Assembly: GCA_029289265.1 (NCBI GenBank)
Contig: JARFTX010000020.1
Span: forward strand, 1 to 56,461
Direction of reading: 5' to 3'
Source: Gammaproteobacteria bacterium
Lineage (GTDB): Bacteria; Pseudomonadota; Gammaproteobacteria; Burkholderiales; Rhodocyclaceae
DNA length: 56,461 bases
Shown: positions 25,732-37,179 of the stretch, in pieces
Layout of the letters: each line of letters opens with the position of its first letter
How positions within the stretch are numbered: the first letter of the stretch is position 1
Made by a program: the position numbers and the translations under genes
The notes under the pieces: model-generated
What the model was told of the DNA's origin: nothing
Seen by the model: the letters and a program-made list of their open reading frames with translations, nothing else
The model's database searches: none

Positions 25732-26132
25732 GTCGTCGCTCTACGATTGGGGTCGGGGTCGTTGTCAGTTTCCCGGCAGGCTACAGCAATGCCCAGGATG
25801 CGCTGTAATAAAGTGTGTGAATTCATTGCGTTAAGAAGACGTTCGCGGAAGTCGCGGGCCGCTGGGGTGGAATTTGTGTCGGGCTGCAGCGACGGCCGTG
25901 GCCGGTGTCGGCCCCGATTCGGCGTGATGACGGGGTTGTCGGCTGTCGCCGAATCACGACATCTCGATTGCACGCTTGCCAGCAGCCGTCGCCTCGCCAT
26001 GTTGAATTCGCCGGCAAGGGTCCGCGCCTCCTCGCGATGCGGTGGACGTGCCATCGCGCTGCGAACAGAATCATGCGTTGTTCCGGGGTGCACGATGCGA
26101 CTCGACGCCCGATTGACGGTCTGGGAAAGACG
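25732..26132. other. Intergenic region, no gene seen
   Basis: The divergent space between the EF-hand gene and the RND adaptor. An A/T-richer patch lies at about 25800-25850 (TAATAAAGTGTG and GCGTTAAGAAGACG), which could contain the divergent promoters. No coding pattern, repeat or hairpin was recognised. Confidence 0.5.
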
Positions 26133-27125
26133 ATGAAACACCTGCTCCTGATGCTGTTCGTGCTGCCGGCGATGGCCGCGGCAAGCGAGTGGACCTCGCG
26201 CCCTCTCGGGGAGATTGCGCTCTACCCCGAGTTTCGCGCCACGGCGAGGATCGAGGCGGTGGACGAATCGCGCCTGGCACCCGAGATTGCCGGGCGGATC
26301 GAAGCGCTGCCGGTGCGCGTCGGCACGCGCGTCGCGAAGGGCGCGGAGCTTGCGCGCATCGACACCGCCGACTACCGGATCGCGGCCGACCGGGCGACGG
26401 CGCAGGTGCGATTGGTCGAGAGTCGGCTCCAGCTCGCGCAGGCCCAGCTCGAACAGTCCCTGGCCCTGGCCGGCCGCGGCTTCATCAGCGACGAGGCGCT
26501 CAGGGTTCGCAGGACCGAGCTGGCGGTGCTGCAAAGCGAGCTGGCGGCGGCCCGCCAGGCGCTCGCTGCGGCGCGGCTCGCGCTCTCGCGCACGGTGATC
26601 CGTGCGCCGTTCGCCGGCGTCGTGCGCGAGCGTCTCGCCTCGGTCGGCGAACTGGCGACGCCGGGCATGCCCCTGCTGGTGCTCGCCTCGACCGACGAGG
26701 CCGAAGTGCATGCGCGCGTCCCGACTGCGCAGGTCGAGGGCCTCGAAGCGGCCGGTGCGTGGACGCTGTGGGTCGGCGAGGCGGCCCATCCGCTGCAGCT
26801 CGTGCGCGTGCTCTCCGTCGTCGAGGCGGCGGGGCAGGCCCGGATCGTGGTGTTCTCGGCGCCGGTGGAACTCGCGCCAGGACTCGGCGGCGAGGTGCGC
26901 TGGCGCGCCGTCCAGCCGCACCTGGCGCCCGATTTCATCGTCGAGCGCTCCGGCCGACGCGGGGTCTGGGTCGAGCGCAACGGCGCCCCCGAGTTCGTCG
27001 AGCTGCCCGGCGCCGCCGTCGGCCGCCCGGTCCCGGTCGACTGGCCGGCGCAGACCCGCATCGTCGAGGAGGGGCGCTTCGGCCTCGGGGTGCCGCCAGC
27101 CCCGGTGCAGGGGGATGCGCGGTGA
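26133..27125 (+). CDS. RND efflux periplasmic adaptor (membrane fusion protein)
   Basis: A 330-residue adaptor of the HlyD/AcrA type. The signal peptide is MKHLLLMLFVLPAMAAA. The split lipoyl/barrel-sandwich halves are visible as RLAPEIAGRIEALPVRVGTRVAKGAELARID and LSRTVIRAPFAGVVRERLASVGE, separated by a coiled-coil hairpin of about 75 residues. It is shorter than AcrA and has no lipobox cysteine. ATG 26133 follows GGGAAAG. The stop overlaps the GTG start of the pump gene, so the two are translated together. No outer-membrane channel gene follows. Confidence 0.9.
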   Translation: MKHLLLMLFVLPAMAAASEWTSRPLGEIALYPEFRATARIEAVDESRLAPEIAGRIEALPVRVGTRVAKGAELARIDTADYRIAADRATAQVRLVESRLQLAQAQLEQSLALAGRGFISDEALRVRRTELAVLQSELAAARQALAAARLALSRTVIRAPFAGVVRERLASVGELATPGMPLLVLASTDEAEVHARVPTAQVEGLEAAGAWTLWVGEAAHPLQLVRVLSVVEAAGQARIVVFSAPVELAPGLGGEVRWRAVQPHLAPDFIVERSGRRGVWVERNGAPEFVELPGAAVGRPVPVDWPAQTRIVEEGRFGLGVPPAPVQGDAR

Positions 27126-30100
27126 CGTTCTGGTACGAGCGGCTGATCGCCAACCATCCGCTCGCCAACATCACCTTCGTGCTGGTGCTGGCAGGCGGCA
27201 TTCTCACCTACCTGTGGATGCCGCGGGCGCAGGATCCCGAGATCAACTTCAACTGGGTGAACATCATCACCGCCCTGCCCGGCGCCTCGGCCGAGGACAT
27301 CGAGCGCGAGATCACGGCGCCGCTCGAGGACGCGATCGCCCAGGTCAAGGACATCAAGTTCGTCTCCTCGTCCTCGCGCGAGGGCCTCTCGTCGATCCTG
27401 GTCCGCTTCGAGGAGATCTCCGAACGGCTCTTCGACAAACGCATCAACGACCTGCGCCGCGAGGTGCAGAACAAGGCCGCCTCGGAACTGCCGCTCGACG
27501 CCACCGACCCGCAGATTCTCGAGATCACTTCGTCGAACGGCTTTCCGACCGCCCACCTGGTGGTCTATGGCAGCGGCGGCGAGAGCCTGCGCTGGGCGGC
27601 GGCGACGCTCAAGAAGGACCTGGAGCAACTCCCCGGCGTAGATCAGGTGCTGGCGATCGGGCTCGACGACCCCGAACTCCACGTCGACTTCGACCCGGCC
27701 CGCGTGGCGGCGGCGGGACTCGCGCCGCACGAGGTCGCCGACGGCGTCGCAGCCTGGTTCGCCAATGTGCTGGCGGGGCGCATCACCGCGCTCGACCTCG
27801 AGTGGCTGGTGCGCCTGGAGGGCAAGACCGCCGATCCGGTGCGGCTCGCCGAGGCAGCGATCGTCACGCCGCAGGGGCGGGTCGCGCTCTCCGAGATCGC
27901 GACCGTCGCGCGCGGCCACGAGCGTAGCGCCCACCTCGTGAGCTACCAGGGCCTTCCGGCGGTGCTGCTGTCGATCAACAAGCAGGCCGGCGCCAATACG
28001 CTCCAGTTGGTCGAGCGCCTGAACGATTTCGCCGATGCACGCAATCCGCTGCTGCACGGCCAGGGCGTGCAGCTCGTGATGATCGACGACCAGACCCACG
28101 CGACGCGCCACGCGATCTCGGTGATGGAGTCGAACGCGCTGATCGGACTCGCCGCCGTGCTTGCCATGTGCTGGCTCTTCTTGGGCACGCGGCTCGCCGT
28201 GCTGGTCGCGCTCGGCATCCCGTTCTCGCTCGCCGGCGCCTTCCTCGCCGCCGACCTGATCGGCTCCACCCTCAACCTCACGGTGCTGCTCGGCATCGTC
28301 ATCGCCCTCGGGATGGTGGTCGACGACGCGGTGGTGGTCGTCGAAGCGATCTACTACCGCATGAGCCGCGGCGAGGCACCGCTCGCCGCCGCGGTCAACG
28401 GCGTGCGCGAGGTCGCGGCGCCGGTCGTCGCGGCGATCCTCACGACCATCGCGGCCTTCCTGCCGCTGATGCTGCTGCCGGGCATCCTCGGCAAGTTCAT
28501 GTTCGTCGTGCCCTTCGTCGTGACCATGGCGCTCTTGATCAGCCTGCTCGAGGCGTTCTGGATCCTGCCGACCCACGTGCTCGCGATCCGTCCCGATTTC
28601 AGCGCCGCGCGCTCGCCCATGCAGCGCCGCCGCGAGGCCGCGACCCACTGGCTGCGCGTGCGCTATGCGCGGCTCTTGATCGGGGTGATGCGCTGGCCAC
28701 GCACCGGCCTCGCGATCGTGGTGCTGACGATGGCCGGCGCGGTCGGCCTCGTCACCGAGGGCGTCGTGAAGCGCGACTTCTTCGCCTTCGACTCGGTGCG
28801 TCAGTTCTTCATCCACGTCGACATGCCGCCGGGCGTGCCCCTCGCCCGCACGCTCGAGCAGGCCGAACGTGCCGCCGCGGTGGTGGCCGAGCGCCTCGGC
28901 GACGACGAGTTGCGCTCGGTGACGGCGGTCGCCGGCGTCAAGTTCACGGATACCGAGCCGCTCTACGGCCCGCAGTACGGGCAGGTCATCGTCGCGCTCA
29001 AGCCCCGCGGCGCCGACATGCGCGACACCGCCGAGATCATCACGGCGCTGCGCGAACCGGTCGTCGCGCTCGACGGCATCGCGCGCTTCAACTTCCTCGA
29101 ACTCAAGGGCGGGCCGCCGACCTCGAAGCCGATCAACGTCAAGGTCCGCGGCGACGACTACGACGAGCTGCGCGCCGCGACCGACGCGCTGCTCGCGGCG
29201 GTGCGCGCGATCCCCGGCACGCGCGACATCACCGACGACGACGTCGCGGGGCGCTCCGAGTTGCGCCTCGCGCTCAACCGCGAGAAGCTCGCCCGCGCCG
29301 GCGTTTCGCCGGGCGAGGTGACGCGCCTGCTGCGCCTCTACGGCGAGGGCGAGACGATCGGATCGACGCGTGACCGCGGCGAGAAGGTCGACGTCGTGGT
29401 GCGCGCCCGGCCCGAGACCTTCAGCGACATCGTCGAGGTGCTGCAGCATCCGGTGCGGCTTGCGAGCGGCGAGCTGGTGCAGCTGGAGAGCCTGGTCGAT
29501 GCCGAGACCCGCATCGCCAAGGGCTACATCCGCCACTATCAGTTGAAACGCGCGATCACGGTCGAGGCCGAACTCGACCGCGAGCACATCGATACCGTCG
29601 AGGCGAACCGCCGCCTGCAGGCGGCCTGGGCCGAGCTGCAGCCGCAGTTTCCCAATGTGACGCTGGACTTTTCCGGCGAGCTCGACGACATCCAGGAGAG
29701 CCTCGATGCGATGGCGGGCTTGTTCCTGTTCGGCCTCGGCCTGATCTACCTGATCCTCGCCGCGCAGTTCCGCAGCTATTTCCAGCCGCTCATCATCCTC
29801 GTCACCGTGCCGCTCGCCTTTACCGGCGTGGTGCTGGGGCTCCTGGTCTCCGGCAATCCGCTCTCGCTCTACACGCTCTACGGGGTCGTCGCGCTCACCG
29901 GCATCGCGGTCAATGCAGCGATCGTGCTGATCGCCGCCGCCAACGAGCGCCTCGCCGCCGGCATGAGCGTGCAGCACGCCGCGATCTACGCCGCGCGGCG
30001 GCGCGTCGTGCCGATCCTGATCACCACGGTGACGACCATCGGTGGACTGCTCTCGCTCGCAATCGGGCTGGGCGGCAAGTCGCTGATGTGGGGGCCGGTC

Positions 30101-30214
30101 GCGGCGAGCATCGTCTGGGGCCTGGGGTTCTCGGCGCTGCTCACCCTGTTCGCGATTCCGCTGGTGTGGCGGCTGGCAATGGGGCGCCGGCGGGCCCGCG
30201 CCGCGCCGGCCTGA
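27122..30214 (+). CDS. RND-family efflux transporter
   Basis: A 1030-residue inner-membrane RND pump starting at GTG 27122, overlapping the adaptor stop by four bases. It has the expected twelve-helix layout with two large periplasmic loops. The TM4 charged motif GMVVDDAVVVVEA supplies the acidic proton-relay residues. The sequence PRAQDPEINFNWVNIITALPGASAEDIE at the start is typical of the divergent AcrB/HAE1-like group rather than metal-specific CusA pumps. It is expected to expel organic compounds with the upstream adaptor and an unlinked TolC-like channel. Specificity is unknown. Confidence 0.92.
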   Translation: MTFWYERLIANHPLANITFVLVLAGGILTYLWMPRAQDPEINFNWVNIITALPGASAEDIEREITAPLEDAIAQVKDIKFVSSSSREGLSSILVRFEEISERLFDKRINDLRREVQNKAASELPLDATDPQILEITSSNGFPTAHLVVYGSGGESLRWAAATLKKDLEQLPGVDQVLAIGLDDPELHVDFDPARVAAAGLAPHEVADGVAAWFANVLAGRITALDLEWLVRLEGKTADPVRLAEAAIVTPQGRVALSEIATVARGHERSAHLVSYQGLPAVLLSINKQAGANTLQLVERLNDFADARNPLLHGQGVQLVMIDDQTHATRHAISVMESNALIGLAAVLAMCWLFLGTRLAVLVALGIPFSLAGAFLAADLIGSTLNLTVLLGIVIALGMVVDDAVVVVEAIYYRMSRGEAPLAAAVNGVREVAAPVVAAILTTIAAFLPLMLLPGILGKFMFVVPFVVTMALLISLLEAFWILPTHVLAIRPDFSAARSPMQRRREAATHWLRVRYARLLIGVMRWPRTGLAIVVLTMAGAVGLVTEGVVKRDFFAFDSVRQFFIHVDMPPGVPLARTLEQAERAAAVVAERLGDDELRSVTAVAGVKFTDTEPLYGPQYGQVIVALKPRGADMRDTAEIITALREPVVALDGIARFNFLELKGGPPTSKPINVKVRGDDYDELRAATDALLAAVRAIPGTRDITDDDVAGRSELRLALNREKLARAGVSPGEVTRLLRLYGEGETIGSTRDRGEKVDVVVRARPETFSDIVEVLQHPVRLASGELVQLESLVDAETRIAKGYIRHYQLKRAITVEAELDREHIDTVEANRRLQAAWAELQPQFPNVTLDFSGELDDIQESLDAMAGLFLFGLGLIYLILAAQFRSYFQPLIILVTVPLAFTGVVLGLLVSGNPLSLYTLYGVVALTGIAVNAAIVLIAAANERLAAGMSVQHAAIYAARRRVVPILITTVTTIGGLLSLAIGLGGKSLMWGPVAASIVWGLGFSALLTLFAIPLVWRLAMGRRRARAAPA

Positions 30215-30400
30215 CCCCGGCGCGTCGCGGGACGTCGCAGTCTGGGGGAGCCGTATTGAAAAGTCCGAAGGGAAAGACGGACGGGAGTTACGAACGGGAA
30301 CGGCGAAAGGGAACGCCGGCCGCCGTCGGCGGGTCGACCGGCCTGAATCATGCTCCCGATCCACCCCCGGCGCGCCCGCGCCGGGCAGTACAATGCCGCG

Positions 30401-32590
<2,190 letters not shown>

Positions 32591-32606
32591 ACCTGTCCCG
32601 AAATCG

Positions 32607-34208
32607 CTATCGCCGCCGCCGGTCGCGAAGAATCGCCTGCGCCGCGTTGTGCCCCGGCGCGCCGCTCACGCCGCCGCCCGGATGCGCCCCTGCGCCGCAG
32701 TGGTAGAGGCCCGCGAGCGGTGAGCGGTAGTCGGCGTAGCCGAGCATCGGGCGAGCGGAAAAGAGCTGGTCGAGGTTCATCGCGCCGTGGAATATGTCGC
32801 CGCCGACCAGTCCGAAGGTGCGCTCGAGATCGAGCGGCGTGAGGATTTGCCGCCCGACCACGCTCGCCGCGAAGCCCGGCGCGTAGCGCTCGACGGTGGC
32901 GATCATCAGGTCGCCGACCGCCTCGCGGTGGGCCTCCCACGAGCTGCCGTCGGGCAGTTCGGGTGCGACGTGCTGGCAGAACAGGCTCGCGACATGCGCT
33001 CCGGGCGGGGCGAGCGTCGCGTCGAGCGTCGACGGGATCAGCAACTCGATCACCGGCTCCCGGCTCCAGCCGAAGCGGCGCGCATCCGACCAGGCACGGT
33101 CCATGTAGGCGAGGCTGGGGGCGAGGATGATGCCGGCGGTGTGGTGATCCTGTAGCTCGCGCCCGGGGCGAGCGGTGAACTCGGGCAAGCGGGCGAGCGC
33201 GACGTTCATGCGGAAGGTGCCCGAGGCGCAGCGCCAGCGCGCGATGCGCTCCGCGAACGCAGCCGGCAGCGCCTCGCGCGGCACCATCGTCGTGTAGAGC
33301 AGGCGCGGATTGACGCCGGCGGCGACGATCCCCGCGCGTACCAGGCGTCCGTCCGCAAGGGCCGCGCCGGCGGCGCGGCCGCGCTCGACGACGATCTCGC
33401 GCACGGTCGCGCCGGTCTCGATCTCGACTCCGTATTGCCGCGCCGCCCGCGCGATGGCCAGGCTGATCGCGCCCATGCCGCCGATCGCGTGCCCCCACGT
33501 GCCCTTGCGCCCGGCCACCTCGCCGAAGGCGTGATGCAGCAGGCCGTAGGCGGTGCCCGGTGCGTACGGGCTCGCGTAGTTGCCGACGATCGCGTCGAAG
33601 GCGAACAGCGCCTGCGCCGGCTCGGATTCGAACCAGCGGCCGAGATAGTCGGCCGCCGACTGCGCGAGCAGATCGAGCAGGGCGCGCCGCGCCGCGCCGT
33701 CGAGGCGGCGCAGCCGGTTGCCGAGTAGCGCGGCGCGCAGCAGCTCGCGCAGGCTGCGCAGGCTCCAGCCTTCGCACAGATTGGGCGGGGGCTCGAGGGC
33801 AAGCGCGCGCAGCACGTCGGCGACCGCGTCGAGCTCGGCGCGAAAGCCGGCGTAGCGTTCGGCGTCGCGGGGGCTGAAGCGGCCGAGCGCAGCGGCGGTG
33901 TGCTCGCCGCCGGTCAGCAGGTAGCGGCCATCGGGCAGCGGCAGGAAGTTCTGCGCCCGACGTTCCACCACGGTGAGTCCGTGCGCGTGCAGATCGAGCT
34001 CGCGCACGATCTTGGGCGCGAGCAGGCTCACCGTGTAGGCCGCGACCGAGTTGCGGAAGCCGGGATGGAACTCCTCGGTCACGGCCGCGCCGCCGACCAC
34101 CGCGCGGCGCTCCAGCACCTTGACGCGCAGGCCCGCCTTGCCCAGGTAGGCGGCGCAGGTCAGCCCGTTGTGACCGCCTCCGACGATCACCGCATCGTAT
34201 GCGCTCAC
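32607..34208 (-). CDS. FAD-dependent phytoene desaturase-like oxidoreductase
   Basis: A 533-residue flavoprotein. The FAD-binding motif VIVGGGHNGLTCAAYL (residues 8-23) is followed by VLERRAVVGGAAVTEE, and the C-terminal cofactor segment reads GLYHCGAGAHPGGGVSGAPG. These match the CrtI/PYROXD2-like branch of amine oxidase-fold enzymes. There are no other carotenoid genes here, so carotenoid synthesis is not supported. GTG 34208 is chosen because GAGGGG lies seven bases upstream and the FAD motif follows directly. Substrate unknown. Confidence 0.85.
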   Translation of the reverse strand: MSAYDAVIVGGGHNGLTCAAYLGKAGLRVKVLERRAVVGGAAVTEEFHPGFRNSVAAYTVSLLAPKIVRELDLHAHGLTVVERRAQNFLPLPDGRYLLTGGEHTAAALGRFSPRDAERYAGFRAELDAVADVLRALALEPPPNLCEGWSLRSLRELLRAALLGNRLRRLDGAARRALLDLLAQSAADYLGRWFESEPAQALFAFDAIVGNYASPYAPGTAYGLLHHAFGEVAGRKGTWGHAIGGMGAISLAIARAARQYGVEIETGATVREIVVERGRAAGAALADGRLVRAGIVAAGVNPRLLYTTMVPREALPAAFAERIARWRCASGTFRMNVALARLPEFTARPGRELQDHHTAGIILAPSLAYMDRAWSDARRFGWSREPVIELLIPSTLDATLAPPGAHVASLFCQHVAPELPDGSSWEAHREAVGDLMIATVERYAPGFAASVVGRQILTPLDLERTFGLVGGDIFHGAMNLDQLFSARPMLGYADYRSPLAGLYHCGAGAHPGGGVSGAPGHNAAQAILRDRRRR

Positions 34209-34260
34209 GGGAATCCCCTCGCCACCCTGGCGGCGACGGTGCCGAAATGGCGCTGGGGAC

Positions 34261-35658
34261 TCACGGCCGGCGCGCGGCGCGCGTGGCGGGGTCCGGTGCG
34301 GTGTCCGCCTCGGTGTCGGGTGCGTCCGGCAGGGGCAGGCGGCGCTGCACGTACACGTAGAGCGGAATCCCGAGCAGCAGCACCGCGACGCCGACGAGTG
34401 CACCCAGCCCGGTATAGGCGAGGCTCGCGTAGAGCAGCCACGCGCAGGTCAGGCAGAACAGCAGCGGCTTGTAGGGGTAGAAAGGCACGCGGAAAGGGCG
34501 CTCGCGCTCGGGCTCGCGCCGGCGCAGCACGAAGAAGGCGATGCCGACCAGCAGCAGGAACAGCCAGAACACCGGCGCCGTGTACTCGACCATCGCGTGG
34601 AAACCGTCGGGCCGGAAGGCGCCGAAGGCGACCAGCGCCATCGCGATCGCGCTCTGCACGAGGATCGCATTGCGCGGGTTGTTGCCGCGACCGTTCCACA
34701 GGCCGAGGCCGCGCAGGCGCGCCATGTCCTCGCCCAGGGCGTGGTAGACGCGCGCGCCGGTGAAGATCGTCGCATTGAGTGTGCTGAGGGCGGCGGCGCA
34801 GATCACCAGCGAGAGCACCTGGGCGCTGCGCTCGCCGAGCACGAGGCGCATCATGTCGGCTGCGACCGCGCTGCTCTCGCGCAGCGCGGCGAGGCCCAGC
34901 ACGTGCAGGTAGGCGAGGTTGATCAGCACGTAGGCGGCGGCGATCGCCGCGGTGCCGAACACCAGCACCCGCACGACGTCGCGCCGGCTGTCGCGCAGCT
35001 CGGCCGAGATGTAGGCGGCCTCGTTCCAGCCGCCGTAGGTGAGCAGAATGAAGATCATCGCGAGACCCAGCGCGCCGCCCGCCTCGCCCAAGGCCGGCGC
35101 CGCCACGGCCGCCGCGGCCGGGCTCGGGGCGGCGAGCCCGATCGCGGCGAGCGCGATCAGCGCGCAGAAGGTGAGGCCCGTGAACAGGTTTTGCGCGCTC
35201 TTGCCCTGCAGCGTGCCGGCGACATTGAGCGCCGTCAGCGCCGCGAGCGCGGCGGCGGCGTAGAACGCCGTGCCGTAGGGGCCGAGCGGATGGAGCTGCT
35301 GCGCATAGTCGCCGAACACGAACGCGACCGCCGCGATCGCGCCGGTCTGGATCACCGAGATGCGTGCCCACGCGAACAGGAAGCCGGTCGGCTGGCCGAA
35401 GGCGCGGGCGAGAAAACGGTACTCGCCGCCGGTGCTCGGGTAGGTCGCGGCCAGCTCGGCATAAACCAGCGCCCCGACCAGCGTGATCGCCGCGCCGAGC
35501 ACCCACACGGCGATGAAGGTGAACTCGCTGCCGACGTTGGCGGCGACCAGCGGCGGCGTCTTGAAGATGCCGATGCCGACGACGATGCCGACCATTACCG
35601 CGACCCCGTCCGTCACGGACAGGCTCGCCCGCGGCAGCGATCGCGCCGGGGTCGTCAT
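34261..35658 (-). CDS. APC-family amino acid permease
   Basis: A 465-residue permease with about twelve membrane helices. The first helix has the APC substrate-binding motif GIVVGIGIFKTP, and later AELAATYPSTGGEYRFLARAFG and YISAELRDSRRDV are family-typical. It probably imports or exchanges amino acids across the inner membrane. It is 52 bases from the oxidoreductase gene downstream and 9 bases from the methyltransferase gene upstream, all on the minus strand, so an operon is likely. The substrate is not identifiable. Confidence 0.88.
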   Translation of the reverse strand: MTTPARSLPRASLSVTDGVAVMVGIVVGIGIFKTPPLVAANVGSEFTFIAVWVLGAAITLVGALVYAELAATYPSTGGEYRFLARAFGQPTGFLFAWARISVIQTGAIAAVAFVFGDYAQQLHPLGPYGTAFYAAAALAALTALNVAGTLQGKSAQNLFTGLTFCALIALAAIGLAAPSPAAAAVAAPALGEAGGALGLAMIFILLTYGGWNEAAYISAELRDSRRDVVRVLVFGTAAIAAAYVLINLAYLHVLGLAALRESSAVAADMMRLVLGERSAQVLSLVICAAALSTLNATIFTGARVYHALGEDMARLRGLGLWNGRGNNPRNAILVQSAIAMALVAFGAFRPDGFHAMVEYTAPVFWLFLLLVGIAFFVLRRREPERERPFRVPFYPYKPLLFCLTCAWLLYASLAYTGLGALVGVAVLLLGIPLYVYVQRRLPLPDAPDTEADTAPDPATRAARRP

Positions 35659-35667
35659 CGCGGTCGA

Positions 35668-36525
35668 CTACGCCGGCAGGCGCATTGCGGACCAGGGCCG
35701 GGTGCTGCCGTCGACGCCCTCGATGCGGTCGCCTTCGACGCGCCCGTAAAAGCTCTGGCGGTTGCCCGGCTCCTCGAGCACGAAGGCGATCGCGGCGCCC
35801 TCGAGCCGTCCGTCCTGGATCGCGTAACTGCGCCGGTCGATCGAGGCGTTGCCGCGGAAGTCCTGGAAGCTCTGCACGATGGTGAGCTCGAAGCTGCGCT
35901 CGCCCTGCTGCACCTGCCAGCGCCCGTTCACCCGCGCCGGCACGACCCAGAAGTAGATCGCCCGGCCGTCGACGCTGTCGCGCGCATCCGGCCGCCACTC
36001 GTCCATGTCGAACTGGTGCGAGACGACCCGCGCGCCGGGTTTCATGGCTTCGAGAATCTTCGGCCGCAGGCGCAGGTTGATCTCGCGCAGCAGGTAGATC
36101 GCGAGCACGTCGGCCTTGCCGATGTCGGTCTCGAACAGATCGCCGACGCGGAACTCGACGCGATCGGTGACGCCGGCCCGGGAGGCGTTCTCGGTGGCCT
36201 CGCGGATGCGCTCCGGGTCGATGTCGATACCGAAGCCGCGCGCCCCGAAGTCGCGCGCGGCGGTGACCACGATGCGCCCGTCGCCGCAGCCGAGATCCAT
36301 CAGATAGTCGTCCGGCCCGACCGACGCAATCTGGAGCATGCGGTCGACGACCTCCTGCGGGGTCGGGACATAGGGCACGTCGAGGCGCACGCCGGCCGTG
36401 ACGCAGGCGATCGGCCCCAGAAATCCGGCCGCCATGGCGATCGCGCTGTGCCAAAGAAAGTCCCGCCTCGACACGGTCGGCGAGATGGCGGAGTAGCGCC
36501 CTGGCATGGGTCGAGAGTGGGTCAT
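35668..36525 (-). CDS. SAM-dependent methyltransferase with Tat-like signal sequence
   Basis: A 285-residue class I methyltransferase: motif I LMDLGCGDGRIV (about 94-105), GFGIDIDPERI and ADVLAIYLLREINLRLRPK. The N-terminus carries TVSRRDFLWHSAIAMAAGFLGP, a twin-arginine signal with the SRRxFL consensus and a hydrophobic stretch. Export of a SAM-dependent enzyme would be odd because SAM is not expected in the periplasm, so the segment may instead anchor the protein. A second domain of about 80 residues follows the Rossmann core. ATG 36525 is preceded by AGGAGGG. Substrate unknown. Confidence 0.8.
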   Translation of the reverse strand: MTHSRPMPGRYSAISPTVSRRDFLWHSAIAMAAGFLGPIACVTAGVRLDVPYVPTPQEVVDRMLQIASVGPDDYLMDLGCGDGRIVVTAARDFGARGFGIDIDPERIREATENASRAGVTDRVEFRVGDLFETDIGKADVLAIYLLREINLRLRPKILEAMKPGARVVSHQFDMDEWRPDARDSVDGRAIYFWVVPARVNGRWQVQQGERSFELTIVQSFQDFRGNASIDRRSYAIQDGRLEGAAIAFVLEEPGNRQSFYGRVEGDRIEGVDGSTRPWSAMRLPA

Positions 36526-36661
36526 CGTTCCCTCCTGTGCTTGTCGTTCGTTGGCTTCGGGCAGGGGCGGTGCGCTGCGGAACGCATGCCCGCGGAGGCT
36601 GGATCCAGCCCTTGAGCGTCGCCTATCTCGGGCGGCACGTCACGATTGCAGCCGGGCCCGA

Positions 36662-37042
36662 TCATCGAGTCCGGCGGTCGACCTTTTCGTTAGGCGGGAG
36701 TCGTCGGGATTGGTTCATCGCCGCGCAGGCATGGCCCTTGGCGTGCGAGGCGCTGGCCGCGTCGTCGCGGCTGTCGCAGGTGGCGAAGACGTCCGGGTAG
36801 AGCGCCGCATCGGCCGCCTCGATGTGCAGCTTCATGCCGGCGATGAAGGCGCGGCAACGGCTGCCGCGCAGGGCTGCCTTGAGCAGGGAGTACGTGTTGC
36901 CGAGGATCGTGTAATGCGCATCGGAGCCGCCCGACATCGCGAACACCTCGCCGGCAACGAACTCGTGGCGTTCCTCCTGGGTCTCCTCCCAGGCCATGTA
37001 GGCGTCGAAGTCGAAAGGTTGCTCGGGTTTGGGCGGGGCCAT
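36662..37042 (-). pseudogene. Truncated Uma2-family (DUF820) endonuclease-like gene
   Basis: About 90 residues match the Uma2/DUF820 N-terminal half: DFDAYMAWEETQEERHEFVAGEVF, AHYTILGNTYSLLKAALRG and YPDVFATCD. The conserved second half, with its catalytic region after YPDV, is replaced by unrelated residues ending at 36662. The expected length is about 190 residues; 126 codons remain open. The C-terminal loss suggests a decaying gene. The region around 36530-36660 is otherwise featureless. Confidence 0.65.
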
Positions 37043-37179
37043 GGCGGCATCCACGCTGGCGGCTTTCCTCGAATGATAGCGAAACCGGCGCGGGCGTGGC
37101 GTGGTCTCCGGCAGGCCGGGCGCGCTCGAGTTCTGCCGTATCATCGTCGACATCCACCCGAGTCCGCCCCGGCGACGCG

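Noticed and set aside
32607-34208. Carotenoid biosynthesis gene crtI
   Set aside because: The protein is CrtI-like in fold, but no other carotenoid gene is nearby and the sequence fits the wider PYROXD2-like group, so no crt symbol is given.
34597-36615. A 672-codon plus-strand frame over the permease and methyltransferase
   Set aside because: Antisense shadow; low-complexity His/Arg/Glu-rich sequence without family motifs.
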